In this document: positions 7,061 through 15,469 of the stretch, one piece after another
Numbering within the stretch: the stretch's first letter is position 1
Layout of the letters: every line of letters begins with the position of its first letter
NCBI GenBank assembly: GCA_021107195.1
Contig: JAIOTF010000440.1
Coordinates: 1 to 19,366, forward strand
From: Anaerolineaceae bacterium
GTDB lineage: Bacteria > Chloroflexota > Anaerolineae > Anaerolineales > Anaerolineaceae
Direction of reading: 5' to 3'
Length of the DNA: 19,366 nucleotides
Notes under the pieces: model-generated
What the model was told of the DNA's origin: nothing
The model's input: only the letters and a program-made list of their open reading frames with translations
Databases searched by the model: none
Program-made: the position numbers and the translations under genes

Positions 7061-7074
7061 CGCAGCGAGCTGCG
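7061..7074 (+). other. Short perfect hairpin CGCAGC-GA-GCTGCG
   Basis: Six-base complementary arms around two bases, located between the 84-nt inverted-repeat element and the hairpin at 7099-7124. It is part of the unusually structured intergenic stretch before the GH38 gene. The two-base loop is too tight for an RNA hairpin, so the inner pair would open. It could also be read as a DNA palindrome, i.e. a protein site. Confidence 0.3.
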
Positions 7075-7098
7075 GAGTGTTCAGCAAAGTTGAATAAA

Positions 7099-7124
7099 AG
7101 ACCCCGGTTGCAAGACTGGGGTCT
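7099..7124 (+). promoter_or_regulatory. Hairpin with GCAA tetraloop just before the GH38 start
   Basis: AGACCCC (7099-7105) pairs with GGGGTCT (7118-7124). The stem continues through G-U, G-C, T-A and T-G pairs to a GCAA loop (7110-7113), a stable GNRA tetraloop. It ends 14 bases before the ATG at 7139. The only G-rich stretch that could act as a ribosome binding site (GGGG, 7118-7121) is inside the stem, so it may control translation of the GH38 gene. On the plus strand it is followed by A's, not U's, so it is not a forward terminator; on the minus strand it is followed by CTTTTATT. Confidence 0.4.
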
Positions 7125-7138
7125 AAAAATGAAAAACT

Positions 7139-10100
7139 ATGCGTCACGAAATTCGTTGGACATCGAAGAAGATCCATCAGCGCCTATCGTTGGTAGAAAA
7201 ATACGGTTACCGTCAACGTCGGCCTATTCCTGCTTTCCGTTATTTAAAGCTGGATAGTCCTTTGGATGTTCCTTCGATTGGTTGCGAGGTGGATGACCAG
7301 GCTTGGGAGGTGATTCAGCCTGACGACTATTGGGGGCTGCCTCGTATCAACTTCACTCTTCGCACCACGTTCAGCATTCAGGGTGATTGGTCTGGTGGGC
7401 CGATGGCCTTGTATATGCCGATAGGCATTTCAGGTGATTTTTCCCACCCTGAAGCTTTGGCTTACATCGATGGACAACCGTATGCTTCGGTGGATCGACA
7501 TCATCAGGAGATCATCCTGCCGGAAAAGTGGTGTGATGGCAAGATGCATGTTTTGGCATTACACGGTTGGACGGGTATTGGCGGTTCAACCGTTGGCGAC
7601 CCAACCAAAAAGCTCCAGATGAAAATCTGCGAAGTGGTACTGATTGACCAGCCCACACGGGATTTTGTTGCCCTTGCAAGGGTCGCACTTGGGATTGCCG
7701 ATCATCTTGATGAAAATGACCCTGCCCACCATCATCTTTATACCGCGCTGGATGAAGCCTTCAAAGTTCTTGATCTTCGTATTCCCATTGGCGGTTTGTT
7801 TTATAACAGCATTTCATCAGCATATCAAATTTTGCAGGAGGGCATTGAATGCTCCGGGCATCCGCTCAATGTAGATATCACAGCGGTCGGTCATGCGCAT
7901 ATCGATGTAGCCTGGCTTTGGACCCTGGCGCAATCCCGCAGGAAAGCCGAGCGCAGTTTTCACAATGTCATCCGCTTGATGGACGCATACTCCGCTTTCC
8001 ATTTTGTGCAAAGCCAACCCCAACTTTATGAATTCATCCGCGAAGATCAGCCGCAGCTATTTGCTGAAATCCAGAAATATGTTGTTGCGAAACAATGGGA
8101 GCCGATTGGGGGGATGTGGGTCGAAGCGGACTGCAATATCTCCGGTGGAGAGTCACTGGCCCGACAATTCCTGCTTGGCAGGAATTATTTCCGTGAGCAT
8201 TTTGGAAAAGATGCTGAGTCTCCTGTGCTTTGGCTGCCCGATGTTTTTGGTTATGCCTGGAATTTGCCCCAATTAATTCGGGAAGCGGGGTTGGAATATT
8301 TCTTCACGATCAAGATTGGCTGGAGCCAATACAATCGTTTTCCTTACGATTCTTTCTGGTGGCAGGGTTTGGATGGGACGCGCGTTCTGACGCATTTCAG
8401 CACGACCAAGAAGGCAGAAAGTATATTCGCTGCGACATACAACTCTGATGCAACACCAGATCAAACGCTGGGGACGTGGAACAATTTCCAGCAAGAGGAT
8501 TATGGTTCTCCCGGCGTTACACCGCCGCTGCTCATGTCTTACGGATGGGGGGATGGCGGCGGTGGGCCATCGCGTGAAATGCTGGAGAATATTCAATTAA
8601 TGGGAAATTTCCCATCCACGCCGCATATTCACACCGGGCGCGTAGACGAATTCTTCCAGAAATTGGAAAGCGAGGTCGGCGATAACCTTCCAGTTTGGAA
8701 TGGTGAGCTGTATCTTGAGTATCATCGCGGAACATACACAACCCAATCCGGTAATAAACGCGCCAACCGGAAGAGTGAATTTTTACTGCACGATGCAGAG
8801 TTTTTGGCGGCTTATGCCAGTCATATTGACTCTGAGTACGAGTATCCTCATGCAGCGTTTAACAGAGCATGGCAACTGGTTTGTCTCAATCAGTTCCATG
8901 ATATCATCCCGGGGTCTTCGATTAAAGCCGTGTATGAAGAATCACTTAGCCAATACGAGCAAGTGAGAAAAATGGTCACAGATATCCGTGACCAGGCATT
9001 GAAAGCGATTGCAAAAACCTGGAGTGCAAATTGTTTACTGGTTAATCCGACATCTGTTGAGCGAAACGAGCCTGTTGAAATTGGCAATGGACTTGTATCA
9101 AGTGGCACGCTGACGCCTTATTCTGTTACGGCCCCAGTTTTTACAAGCGAGGAAAAGCCTCAATCTCATATGCTTGTTTGCGAACCACAGCGTATGGAGA
9201 ATGACTTCCTGCGGGTTGAATTGAATAAAGCGGGTGACATCACCAGTATTTATGATAAAGCCGCTGAACGAGAAGTATTACCTGAGGGTGCGATTGCCAA
9301 CCAGTTCCAGGCTTTTGAAGATATGCCCCTCAGTTGGGACGCCTGGGATATTGATATTTTCTATGATGACAAGATGTGGCTGCCAGAACAAGCGGCGTCC
9401 GTTACTGTGATTGAAGCAGGGGCTTTGCGCGTTGCGCTTGAGATCAAACGCCGCATCCTGAATAGCAATTATATCCAACGCATATCGTTGCGGCATAACA
9501 GTCCCCGACTTGATTTTGAGACGACGATTCATTGGAAAGAGCGTAAGATCCTTTTGAAGGCCGCTTTCCCGGTGAATGTATTGTCGCCGACGGCGACGTA
9601 TGAAATTCAATGGGGCAATGTTGAACGACCGACGCATCGCAACACGAGTTGGGATTGGGCACGCTTTGAAACGGCTGCCCAAAAATGGGTGGATTTGAGC
9701 GAAGGCGATTATGGGGTCAGTTTGCTCAATGATTGTAAATATGGTCATGATATTCACGAGAATATTCTGCGTTTGACCTTGCTGCGCGGCACGACAGCTC
9801 CCGATCCGGATGCAGATTTAGGGGAGCACCACTTCACTTATAGTCTGTTCCCGCATTCCGGAAGCTGGGATGAACATACCATAGCTGAGGCGTATGCGCT
9901 TAATGATCCGATCATTGTTCATCAGGAGAATACAACAATAGCAGAATCCAGTTTATCTGTGCGCGGGGGGGCGTCTTTTGTTGCCGCAAACCAGCCGAAT
10001 ATCGTTATCGAAACCGTTAAGAAAGCAGAAGATGGGAAGGGTTTCATCATTCGTCTTTATGAAAGTCAGCGTAAACGAGGAAGGTTTACTTTGACGACCA

Positions 10101-10237
10101 ATTTTCCGCTCGCGGAAGCCTGGCGGGCAAATATCCTGGAAGAAAACCAACAACGCTTGAAAACCGAGATGCAGTGCGTATTTTGTAATATCAAACCTTA
10201 CCAAATTTTGACCCTGCGCTTGGTACCAAGAGGCTGA
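7139..10237 (+). CDS. GH38 alpha-mannosidase (Ams1/MAN2C1-type)
   Basis: A 1032-residue glycoside hydrolase that removes alpha-linked mannose. It has the family's N-terminal beta-rich region (residues ~1-245). The catalytic domain has the zinc-site motif GHAHIDVAWLW (His254, Asp256) and the nucleophile Asp368 in WLPDVFGY. It also has YGWGDGGGGP (~468-477), GELYLEYHRGTYT (~522-534), and the zinc-ligand His587 in LNQFHDIIPGSS. A long C-terminal beta-sandwich region follows. The GELYLE.HRGTYT signature places it with cytosolic Ams1/MAN2C1-like enzymes; no signal peptide is seen, so it should act inside the cell on an imported or cytosolic glycoside. The start is fixed by an in-frame stop nine bases upstream. 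No good Shine-Dalgarno is exposed. The linkage preference (alpha-1,2, 1,3, 1,6, or a small aglycone) is unknown. Confidence 0.93.
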   Translation: MRHEIRWTSKKIHQRLSLVEKYGYRQRRPIPAFRYLKLDSPLDVPSIGCEVDDQAWEVIQPDDYWGLPRINFTLRTTFSIQGDWSGGPMALYMPIGISGDFSHPEALAYIDGQPYASVDRHHQEIILPEKWCDGKMHVLALHGWTGIGGSTVGDPTKKLQMKICEVVLIDQPTRDFVALARVALGIADHLDENDPAHHHLYTALDEAFKVLDLRIPIGGLFYNSISSAYQILQEGIECSGHPLNVDITAVGHAHIDVAWLWTLAQSRRKAERSFHNVIRLMDAYSAFHFVQSQPQLYEFIREDQPQLFAEIQKYVVAKQWEPIGGMWVEADCNISGGESLARQFLLGRNYFREHFGKDAESPVLWLPDVFGYAWNLPQLIREAGLEYFFTIKIGWSQYNRFPYDSFWWQGLDGTRVLTHFSTTKKAESIFAATYNSDATPDQTLGTWNNFQQEDYGSPGVTPPLLMSYGWGDGGGGPSREMLENIQLMGNFPSTPHIHTGRVDEFFQKLESEVGDNLPVWNGELYLEYHRGTYTTQSGNKRANRKSEFLLHDAEFLAAYASHIDSEYEYPHAAFNRAWQLVCLNQFHDIIPGSSIKAVYEESLSQYEQVRKMVTDIRDQALKAIAKTWSANCLLVNPTSVERNEPVEIGNGLVSSGTLTPYSVTAPVFTSEEKPQSHMLVCEPQRMENDFLRVELNKAGDITSIYDKAAEREVLPEGAIANQFQAFEDMPLSWDAWDIDIFYDDKMWLPEQAASVTVIEAGALRVALEIKRRILNSNYIQRISLRHNSPRLDFETTIHWKERKILLKAAFPVNVLSPTATYEIQWGNVERPTHRNTSWDWARFETAAQKWVDLSEGDYGVSLLNDCKYGHDIHENILRLTLLRGTTAPDPDADLGEHHFTYSLFPHSGSWDEHTIAEAYALNDPIIVHQENTTIAESSLSVRGGASFVAANQPNIVIETVKKAEDGKGFIIRLYESQRKRGRFTLTTNFPLAEAWRANILEENQQRLKTEMQCVFCNIKPYQILTLRLVPRG

Positions 10238-10240
10238 TAG

Positions 10241-11368
10241 ATGCGTATTTGTTTTATTGAAGATACCCTTCTCCACGGCGGGACGCAAATCTGGGTTACG
10301 GAAGCGATCCGCTATTGTTTGGAGCATAGCGAGGATGTTACCCTCCTCGCACCAGAAAACAGTTGGGTTGCTGAACAGGTTTGCAAATCCAGGGCTCGGA
10401 TTGTTTCCTATGATTGGGAGAATATAGTGCGGCAGGCCCCTGATTATAAAAAAATATGGACGGATGCGCTGAAAGAAAGTGATATCGCGCTTTGCACGGT
10501 GCATCCTCCAAGGGGCGGATTTCATTGCGTTGTATTTGCTGCAGAGTGTATTCAGGATGGTGATCTAAAAACACATCTGATTGCCAAAACAGGGACGATT
10601 GTCCCGGAGTATAAACGTGAGTTCTATCAAGCGAACGAGGAAATTCGTTCTTCGGTGATTGCGATAGCGGAATTTACGAAGCGCTATTTGATTGAACATT
10701 ACAGAATCCCGGCAGAAAAAGTTGAGCTGATTTATCAGGGTGTAGATGTCAACCGTTTTCAATCATCGTTGGAGATGCGGGCTGAAGCGAAAAAACGGTA
10801 TCCGCTGCCGGACAGAACCGAACTCGTTATTGGGTGTGTAGGCTCGTTTGAGGAACGAAAAGGCCAGGTCGTATTGCTTGAGGCTGTAGCACAACTTGCA
10901 AAAGACGATCTTCGAAGTATTCACCTGATGCTCGTTGGCAATGGCCCCGATGAAGATTACTTGAGGTCGCTGGTTAAAAAGATGAACCTGGAACAAAAGG
11001 TCAGTTTCTTTCCGTTTACCCATCAGCCAGCTTATGTTTTTGAGCGCGTGGATATCACTGTACTACCAAGCATTGCCAAGGAGGGACTACCGAACGTTTT
11101 GCTCGAATCAATGTCAATGGGAACCCCCGTTATTGCCTCGGATTTTGGCGGGATTCCGGAGGTTGTCATTGACGGGAAAACTGGGGTACTGGTCACGCCC
11201 GGTGATAGCAGGCAGTTGGCGGATGCGATTCTGGATCTTTGGCGGAGACCAGCTTTCTGTCATGAGATGGGCCAAGATGCAGTTCGTTTTGTGCAATCCG
11301 ATTTTGACAAAAACCGGCAATTTGCCCGTTTTTTAGATTTCTTTACCAAGGTGAAATCAACGATATGA
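10241..11368 (+). CDS. Glycosyltransferase family 4 (GT-B fold), acceptor unknown
   Basis: A 375-residue soluble glycosyltransferase. The N-terminal Rossmann-like domain starts MRICFIEDTLLHGGTQIW with the Gly-rich acceptor/donor loop. The C-terminal donor-binding domain shows VIGCVGSFEERKGQ (~197-209), LVGNGPDEDYLRSL (~231-244) and the EX7E retaining-GT motif EGLPNVLLE (Glu281, Glu289), followed by MGTPVIASDFGGIPEVV. Members use nucleotide sugars such as GDP-mannose or UDP-glucose. It starts three bases after the GH38 stop (AGAGG upstream) and overlaps the GH130 start by four bases. A biosynthetic enzyme wedged between two glycoside-cleaving enzymes is unusual. There are no membrane segments, so a soluble or peripheral role is likely. 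Donor and acceptor cannot be told from sequence. Confidence 0.88.
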   Translation: MRICFIEDTLLHGGTQIWVTEAIRYCLEHSEDVTLLAPENSWVAEQVCKSRARIVSYDWENIVRQAPDYKKIWTDALKESDIALCTVHPPRGGFHCVVFAAECIQDGDLKTHLIAKTGTIVPEYKREFYQANEEIRSSVIAIAEFTKRYLIEHYRIPAEKVELIYQGVDVNRFQSSLEMRAEAKKRYPLPDRTELVIGCVGSFEERKGQVVLLEAVAQLAKDDLRSIHLMLVGNGPDEDYLRSLVKKMNLEQKVSFFPFTHQPAYVFERVDITVLPSIAKEGLPNVLLESMSMGTPVIASDFGGIPEVVIDGKTGVLVTPGDSRQLADAILDLWRRPAFCHEMGQDAVRFVQSDFDKNRQFARFLDFFTKVKSTI

Positions 11369-12258
11369 TCAAATTGAAAAGAGTGTCTGACCAACCAGTC
11401 CTGGCTCCCAGGGAAGAAAACCCTTGGGAAGCAGCGGCGGTGTTTAACTGTGCTGCCATCTATGAGGATGGAAAAGTACATTTAATTTACCGCGCAACTG
11501 ATATTACGTCGAATGGCAGTCAAGGAAAATATATCAATAGTTTTGGGTATGCTGTCAGCGCAGATGGCGTGAATTTTAACCGTCTGGAGCATCCCATTTT
11601 TACGAATGACATTCCACAAGAAGCACGCGGCCCTGAAGACCCGCGTATTGTCAAAATAGACGATGTTTTTTATATGATGTACACAGGTTACGGCGGCCGT
11701 TTCGATGGAGACTATCGTATCAGTCTGGCAACATCCAGAAATCTTGTTGATTGGAAGCGGCAGGGTGTGATGCTGGATGAAGCGAACAAGGACGCCTCTC
11801 TTTTTCCGGAGAAGATCAACGGCAAGTATGTGATGTTTCATCGCCGTCCGCCGAACATCTGGTTGGCCAGTTCGGGCGACTTGGTGCATTGGGACGATCA
11901 CCGATGTGTTATGGAAGCTCTTCCTGATTCGGACTGGGAGAACGAGAAAATCGGCATCGGCGGTCCGCCGATCAAAACAGACGAAGGATGGCTGCTGATC
12001 TACCACGGTGTGAGCAAAGACAAGTGCTACCGCCTGGGAATCGCTTTACTCGATCTTGCTGACCCAGCGAAGGTGATCAAGCGGCAAGCAGAACCGATCC
12101 TGGAACCAGAACTGGATTGGGAAATCAATGGTTATGTGCCGAATGTTGTCTTTAGTTGTGGACAAGTAATTATCGGCGACGAGCTTTTCGTTTATTATGG
12201 TGGCGCAGATACTGCTATTGGCGTCGCAAAAATTCAGATGAAGGATATTACCTTTTAG
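11365..12258 (+). CDS. GH130 beta-mannoside phosphorylase (or mannosidase)
   Basis: A 297-residue five-bladed beta-propeller enzyme. GH130 members mostly cleave beta-mannosides with phosphate to give alpha-mannose-1-phosphate. The general-acid motif GPEDPR is present (Asp92). Other family landmarks are YRAT (~42-45), TGYGGRFDGDYRIS, DASLFPEKINGKYVMFHRR (~143-161), IWLASSGDLVHW, GGPPIKTDEGWLLIYHG (~199-215) and the final YYGGADTAIGVA. The short length and these motifs fit subfamily GH130_2, which includes beta-1,2-mannobiose/oligomannan, beta-1,4-mannooligosaccharide and Man-GlcNAc phosphorylases. The conserved Arg and His residues (Arg43, His159/Arg160, His214) suggest phosphate can be bound, favouring phosphorylase over hydrolase; this is inference. 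There is no signal peptide, so it is cytosolic. It overlaps the previous gene by four bases. Confidence 0.9.
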   Translation: MIKLKRVSDQPVLAPREENPWEAAAVFNCAAIYEDGKVHLIYRATDITSNGSQGKYINSFGYAVSADGVNFNRLEHPIFTNDIPQEARGPEDPRIVKIDDVFYMMYTGYGGRFDGDYRISLATSRNLVDWKRQGVMLDEANKDASLFPEKINGKYVMFHRRPPNIWLASSGDLVHWDDHRCVMEALPDSDWENEKIGIGGPPIKTDEGWLLIYHGVSKDKCYRLGIALLDLADPAKVIKRQAEPILEPELDWEINGYVPNVVFSCGQVIIGDELFVYYGGADTAIGVAKIQMKDITF

Positions 12259-12264
12259 GTTGAG

Positions 12265-13641
12265 ATGATGATGAAAAACAAAGCAAAAAACATTGGGATT
12301 TTCCATTATCAGGTTGGTCACACTGACGGTGTTTCCCTGGAACTTGAAAAATGGCAGCGCGGTTTTGAAGAAATGGGGCATCGGGTTCATCTTTGCGCGG
12401 GCGATCTTGGCTCAGCAGAGGGGACACTGATTAAGGAAATGTATCATCATATTCCGGAAATTGAGATTTTGAATTACAACACTTTTAATAAATTGCGCGA
12501 CTTTGATGCCGAAGGGTATAAAGCTGAACTTGAGCGCTGGGTCAGCCTTCTTGAAAAACGTTTTCGGGAATTCATGATAGAGAAAGAGATTGATTTCATC
12601 GTTCCGCAAAATGTGTGGTGTGTGGCGGCGAATCCTGCGGTTGGCATTGCGCTGGAAAACGTCCGCCGGGAATTTGACATTCCAGCATTGGCACACAACC
12701 ATGATTTTTTCTGGGAGCGACAAGATGGGGTGGCATTGACCTGTGCTGCAGCGATTGAGTTGGCGCAGAAGTATCTGCCCCCGCGTGACCCGAAGATCAA
12801 ACACGCGGTCATTAACAGTCTGGCGCAAAAAGAATTGTGGGCACGCAAAGGGATTGCTTCTACTGTTGTGCCGAATATCTTCGATTTTGAATCGCCGCCA
12901 TGGAAAAAGGATGACTATAATGCAGATTTCCGTGAACGGATCGGGTTGAAAGAAAATGATATTTTGCTTTTACAGGCAACCCGCGTGGTGCCGCGTAAAG
13001 GTATTGAATTGGCGATTGATTTCGTCAAGGCGCTCGATACACCTGAACGGCGTGCCATACTGAAGGCCAGTGGATTGTTTGATGGGCGTTCTTTTGAAGA
13101 TGACAGCCGTATTGTCCTGGTTCTGGCGGGATATGCGCGCGACGACTTGACTGGCTCATACCTGCAAGCCTTGAAAGATAAAGCCATACGAGATGGTGTA
13201 GATATGATTTACATTGGGGATATGATAACGCATGAGCGTCAGATGAAGAATGGTGAGAAAACTTTCTCGTTATGGGATACTTACGTTTTTGCTGATTTTG
13301 TTACCTACCCCAGTTTATGGGAAGGCTGGGGCAATCAGTTCCTGGAAGCGTTGCGCGCTCGTTTGCCAGTTATGTTATTTGAATACTTTGTCTATCATGC
13401 TGATATTGGAACAAAAGACTTTAAGGTTGTTTCGTTGGGAGCAGAAATAAAGGGTCGGGACCAGGCTGGATTGGTGCAGGTTTCAAATGAGGTTATCGAG
13501 CGAGCTGCTGATGAAGCGGTTGTTCTTTTGACAGACTCGCAGGCACGCCAGACTGTTGTTGAGCATAATTTTAAGTTGGGCCAGGAGTATTACTCGATGG
13601 ATGCACTGCGAGATTATCTTGGTAAATTAATGAATGATTGA
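12265..13641 (+). CDS. Glycosyltransferase family 4, candidate mannosylglucosylglycerate synthase-like enzyme
   Basis: A 458-residue GT-B glycosyltransferase, longer than a typical GT4. Visible motifs are the N-terminal loop HYQVGHTDGVSLELEKW (~14-30), HNHDFFWER (~144-152), the start of the donor domain LLQATRVVPRKGIELAIDFV (~235-254), and the EX7E motif in PSLWEGWGNQFLEA (Glu353, Glu361). The DGVSLE..KW and HNHDF.WER signatures remind me of GT4 enzymes annotated as mannosylglucosylglycerate synthases, which add mannose from GDP-mannose to glucosylglycerate. That link is from memory and is strengthened only by the adjacent glucosylglycerate-phosphorylase-like gene. ATG codons at 12265, 12268 and 12271 are possible starts. 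It begins six bases after GH130 and overlaps the GH13 gene by eight bases. Confidence 0.85.
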   Translation: MMMKNKAKNIGIFHYQVGHTDGVSLELEKWQRGFEEMGHRVHLCAGDLGSAEGTLIKEMYHHIPEIEILNYNTFNKLRDFDAEGYKAELERWVSLLEKRFREFMIEKEIDFIVPQNVWCVAANPAVGIALENVRREFDIPALAHNHDFFWERQDGVALTCAAAIELAQKYLPPRDPKIKHAVINSLAQKELWARKGIASTVVPNIFDFESPPWKKDDYNADFRERIGLKENDILLLQATRVVPRKGIELAIDFVKALDTPERRAILKASGLFDGRSFEDDSRIVLVLAGYARDDLTGSYLQALKDKAIRDGVDMIYIGDMITHERQMKNGEKTFSLWDTYVFADFVTYPSLWEGWGNQFLEALRARLPVMLFEYFVYHADIGTKDFKVVSLGAEIKGRDQAGLVQVSNEVIERAADEAVVLLTDSQARQTVVEHNFKLGQEYYSMDALRDYLGKLMND

Positions 13642-15469
13642 GGGATTTGTGAAGCCACTTGAAAAGAAATTATTTGAACATTTGGCTTTTCTTTACGGAG
13701 AAGAAAAAGCCGATAGCATAATAAACCGTTTCCTGGATTTGATACATGCGTTCCAGGCACAGCATGAAACGTTAGCGAAACCGCTGTCCAGTGAAAAGAT
13801 CAGCGAAAAGGATGCGATTCTTATTACCTACGGTGATATGGTGCAGCAACAGGGGGAAGCGCCGCTGAAAACACTTTCTGCCTTCCTGCAAAAATACCTG
13901 GACGACAAAATCAGCACGGTGCATATTTTGCCCTTTTACCCCTACTCATCGGATGATGGTTTTGCCGTTATAGATTACCGACGCGTTAACGCCAATCTTG
14001 GAACGTGGGAAGATGTTGCCACTTTAGGTGAAAATTTCCGCCTGATGTTTGACGCTGTGGTCAATCACATCTCGTCACAAAGTGCAGCTTTTCAGGGTTT
14101 CCTTAAAGGCGAGCCGAAGTATCAGGAATATTTCACTGTGGTGGATCCAGAGACCGATTTGTCGCGCGTTTTTCGTCCCAGGGCAAAGCCATTATTGACG
14201 CCTTTTCAAACTGCAACTGGCGAGAAATACGTTTGGACAACCTTTAGCGCAGATCAAATTGATCTGAATTTTGCTAATCCGGATGTTCTCCTGGAGGTGA
14301 TTGATATTCTGCTGTTTTATGCAGCGCACGGTGCAGAATTTGTTCGCCTCGATGCAGTAACGTTTGTATGGAAAGAGATTGGCACAACCTGTATCAATTT
14401 GCCGCGCACACATCGGATTGTTCAACTCATGCGTACAGTTCTGGACATGGCAGCACCCAACGTTGCGCTTATCACAGAAACCAATGTGCCGCACGAGGAT
14501 AACATCGCCTATTTTGGCGATGGGATAAATGAAGCTCAAATGGTGTATAATTTTGCGCTGCCGCTCTTAACGCTGCATGCCTTTCTTCACGCTGATGTTC
14601 GTACGTTATCTGAGTGGGCAGCAACTCTTGATTTGCCTTCTGATCAGGTAACATTCTTTAACTTTTTGGCCGGACATGATGGGATTGGCATGCTGCCGGT
14701 AAAGAACATTCTCTCTCTTGAGGACCTTAGCGATCTTGCTGCACACACCAAGGCGCTTGGTGGTTATGTTTCTTATAAGAGCAATGAGGATGGGTCTCAA
14801 AGTCCTTATGAGTTGAATATTAATTATCTGGATGCTCTCAGTGATCCGGGCGATTTCAAGAAATGCATAGATCCAGTAGATGAATTGAATGATAACTATC
14901 CTGACACATTAAGAAATTCTGATCCACCAATGAAAAAAACCGAGTTGAGAGCAAAAAGATTTTTGGCATCCCAGGCCATCATGTTGGCTTTACGGGGAGT
15001 ACCAGGCATATACTTCCATAGCTTGTTTGGTTCCCGAAATTGGACTGAGGGTGTGCAGGAGACTGGCCGGCATCGTACGATAAACCGTGAAAAAGTGCAG
15101 CGCGCCCAAATCGAGGCAGAACTCAACGATCCGGATTCGATTCGGCACCATATTTTCCTGGGGTACAAAGAACTCCTGAAGGCACGGATGAGTAATCCTG
15201 CTTTCCATCCCTATGGAGCGCAGGAAGTTTTGTCTGTTCAGCGGTCTGTTTTTGCGTTGTTGCGCACTTCTCTTGATGGAAAAACACAATCAATTTGCCT
15301 GCATAATGTCTCCAGTCAAAGTCTGGATGTCAACATTGATCTTAAATCACTGCCTTTGGGGGATGTCATTTCGCTTACCGACATTATCAGTCAAAAAGAA
15401 TTCGCTGTCAGTGAAAATCAATTAAGGATTCGAATTGCACCGTATGAAGTCCTCTGGCTATCCAAATAG
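13634..15469 (+). CDS. GH13_18 phosphorylase, glucosylglycerate phosphorylase-like (YcjM type)
   Basis: A 611-residue sucrose-phosphorylase-family enzyme. Catalytic residues are in place: nucleophile Asp240 in FVRLDAV, acid/base Glu282 in ITETNVPH and transition-state Asp349 in LAGHDG. Segments HILPFYPYSSDDGFAVIDY (~97-115), FDAVVNHIS, RPRAKPLLTPF, WTTFSADQIDLN and SPYELNINYLDAL match, as I recall them, E. coli YcjM and related glucosylglycerate phosphorylases closely. These convert 2-O-alpha-glucosyl-D-glycerate plus phosphate to alpha-glucose-1-phosphate and D-glycerate. It is larger than classical sucrose phosphorylases (~490-500), as YcjM is. Sucrose 6F-phosphate phosphorylase is the main alternative. 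It overlaps the preceding gene by eight bases. A GTG at 13649 with GAGGG upstream is an alternative start that would drop five residues. Confidence 0.85.
   Translation: MIEGFVKPLEKKLFEHLAFLYGEEKADSIINRFLDLIHAFQAQHETLAKPLSSEKISEKDAILITYGDMVQQQGEAPLKTLSAFLQKYLDDKISTVHILPFYPYSSDDGFAVIDYRRVNANLGTWEDVATLGENFRLMFDAVVNHISSQSAAFQGFLKGEPKYQEYFTVVDPETDLSRVFRPRAKPLLTPFQTATGEKYVWTTFSADQIDLNFANPDVLLEVIDILLFYAAHGAEFVRLDAVTFVWKEIGTTCINLPRTHRIVQLMRTVLDMAAPNVALITETNVPHEDNIAYFGDGINEAQMVYNFALPLLTLHAFLHADVRTLSEWAATLDLPSDQVTFFNFLAGHDGIGMLPVKNILSLEDLSDLAAHTKALGGYVSYKSNEDGSQSPYELNINYLDALSDPGDFKKCIDPVDELNDNYPDTLRNSDPPMKKTELRAKRFLASQAIMLALRGVPGIYFHSLFGSRNWTEGVQETGRHRTINREKVQRAQIEAELNDPDSIRHHIFLGYKELLKARMSNPAFHPYGAQEVLSVQRSVFALLRTSLDGKTQSICLHNVSSQSLDVNIDLKSLPLGDVISLTDIISQKEFAVSENQLRIRIAPYEVLWLSK

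Noticed and set aside
7061..7124. CRISPR-like or riboswitch identity for the intergenic hairpins
   Set aside because: There are no repeated units with spacers, and none of the conserved cores of riboswitch classes I know is visible. The structures are reported as unidentified.
6994..7257. 87-codon plus-strand frame before the GH38 gene
   Set aside because: It runs through the hairpin-rich region and overlaps the well-supported GH38 N-terminus in another frame. It has no recognisable protein features.
13634..15469. Assignment of the GH13 enzyme as classical sucrose phosphorylase
   Set aside because: It is over 100 residues longer, and its motifs, as I recall them, track E. coli YcjM (glucosylglycerate phosphorylase) more closely than Bifidobacterium or Leuconostoc sucrose phosphorylases.
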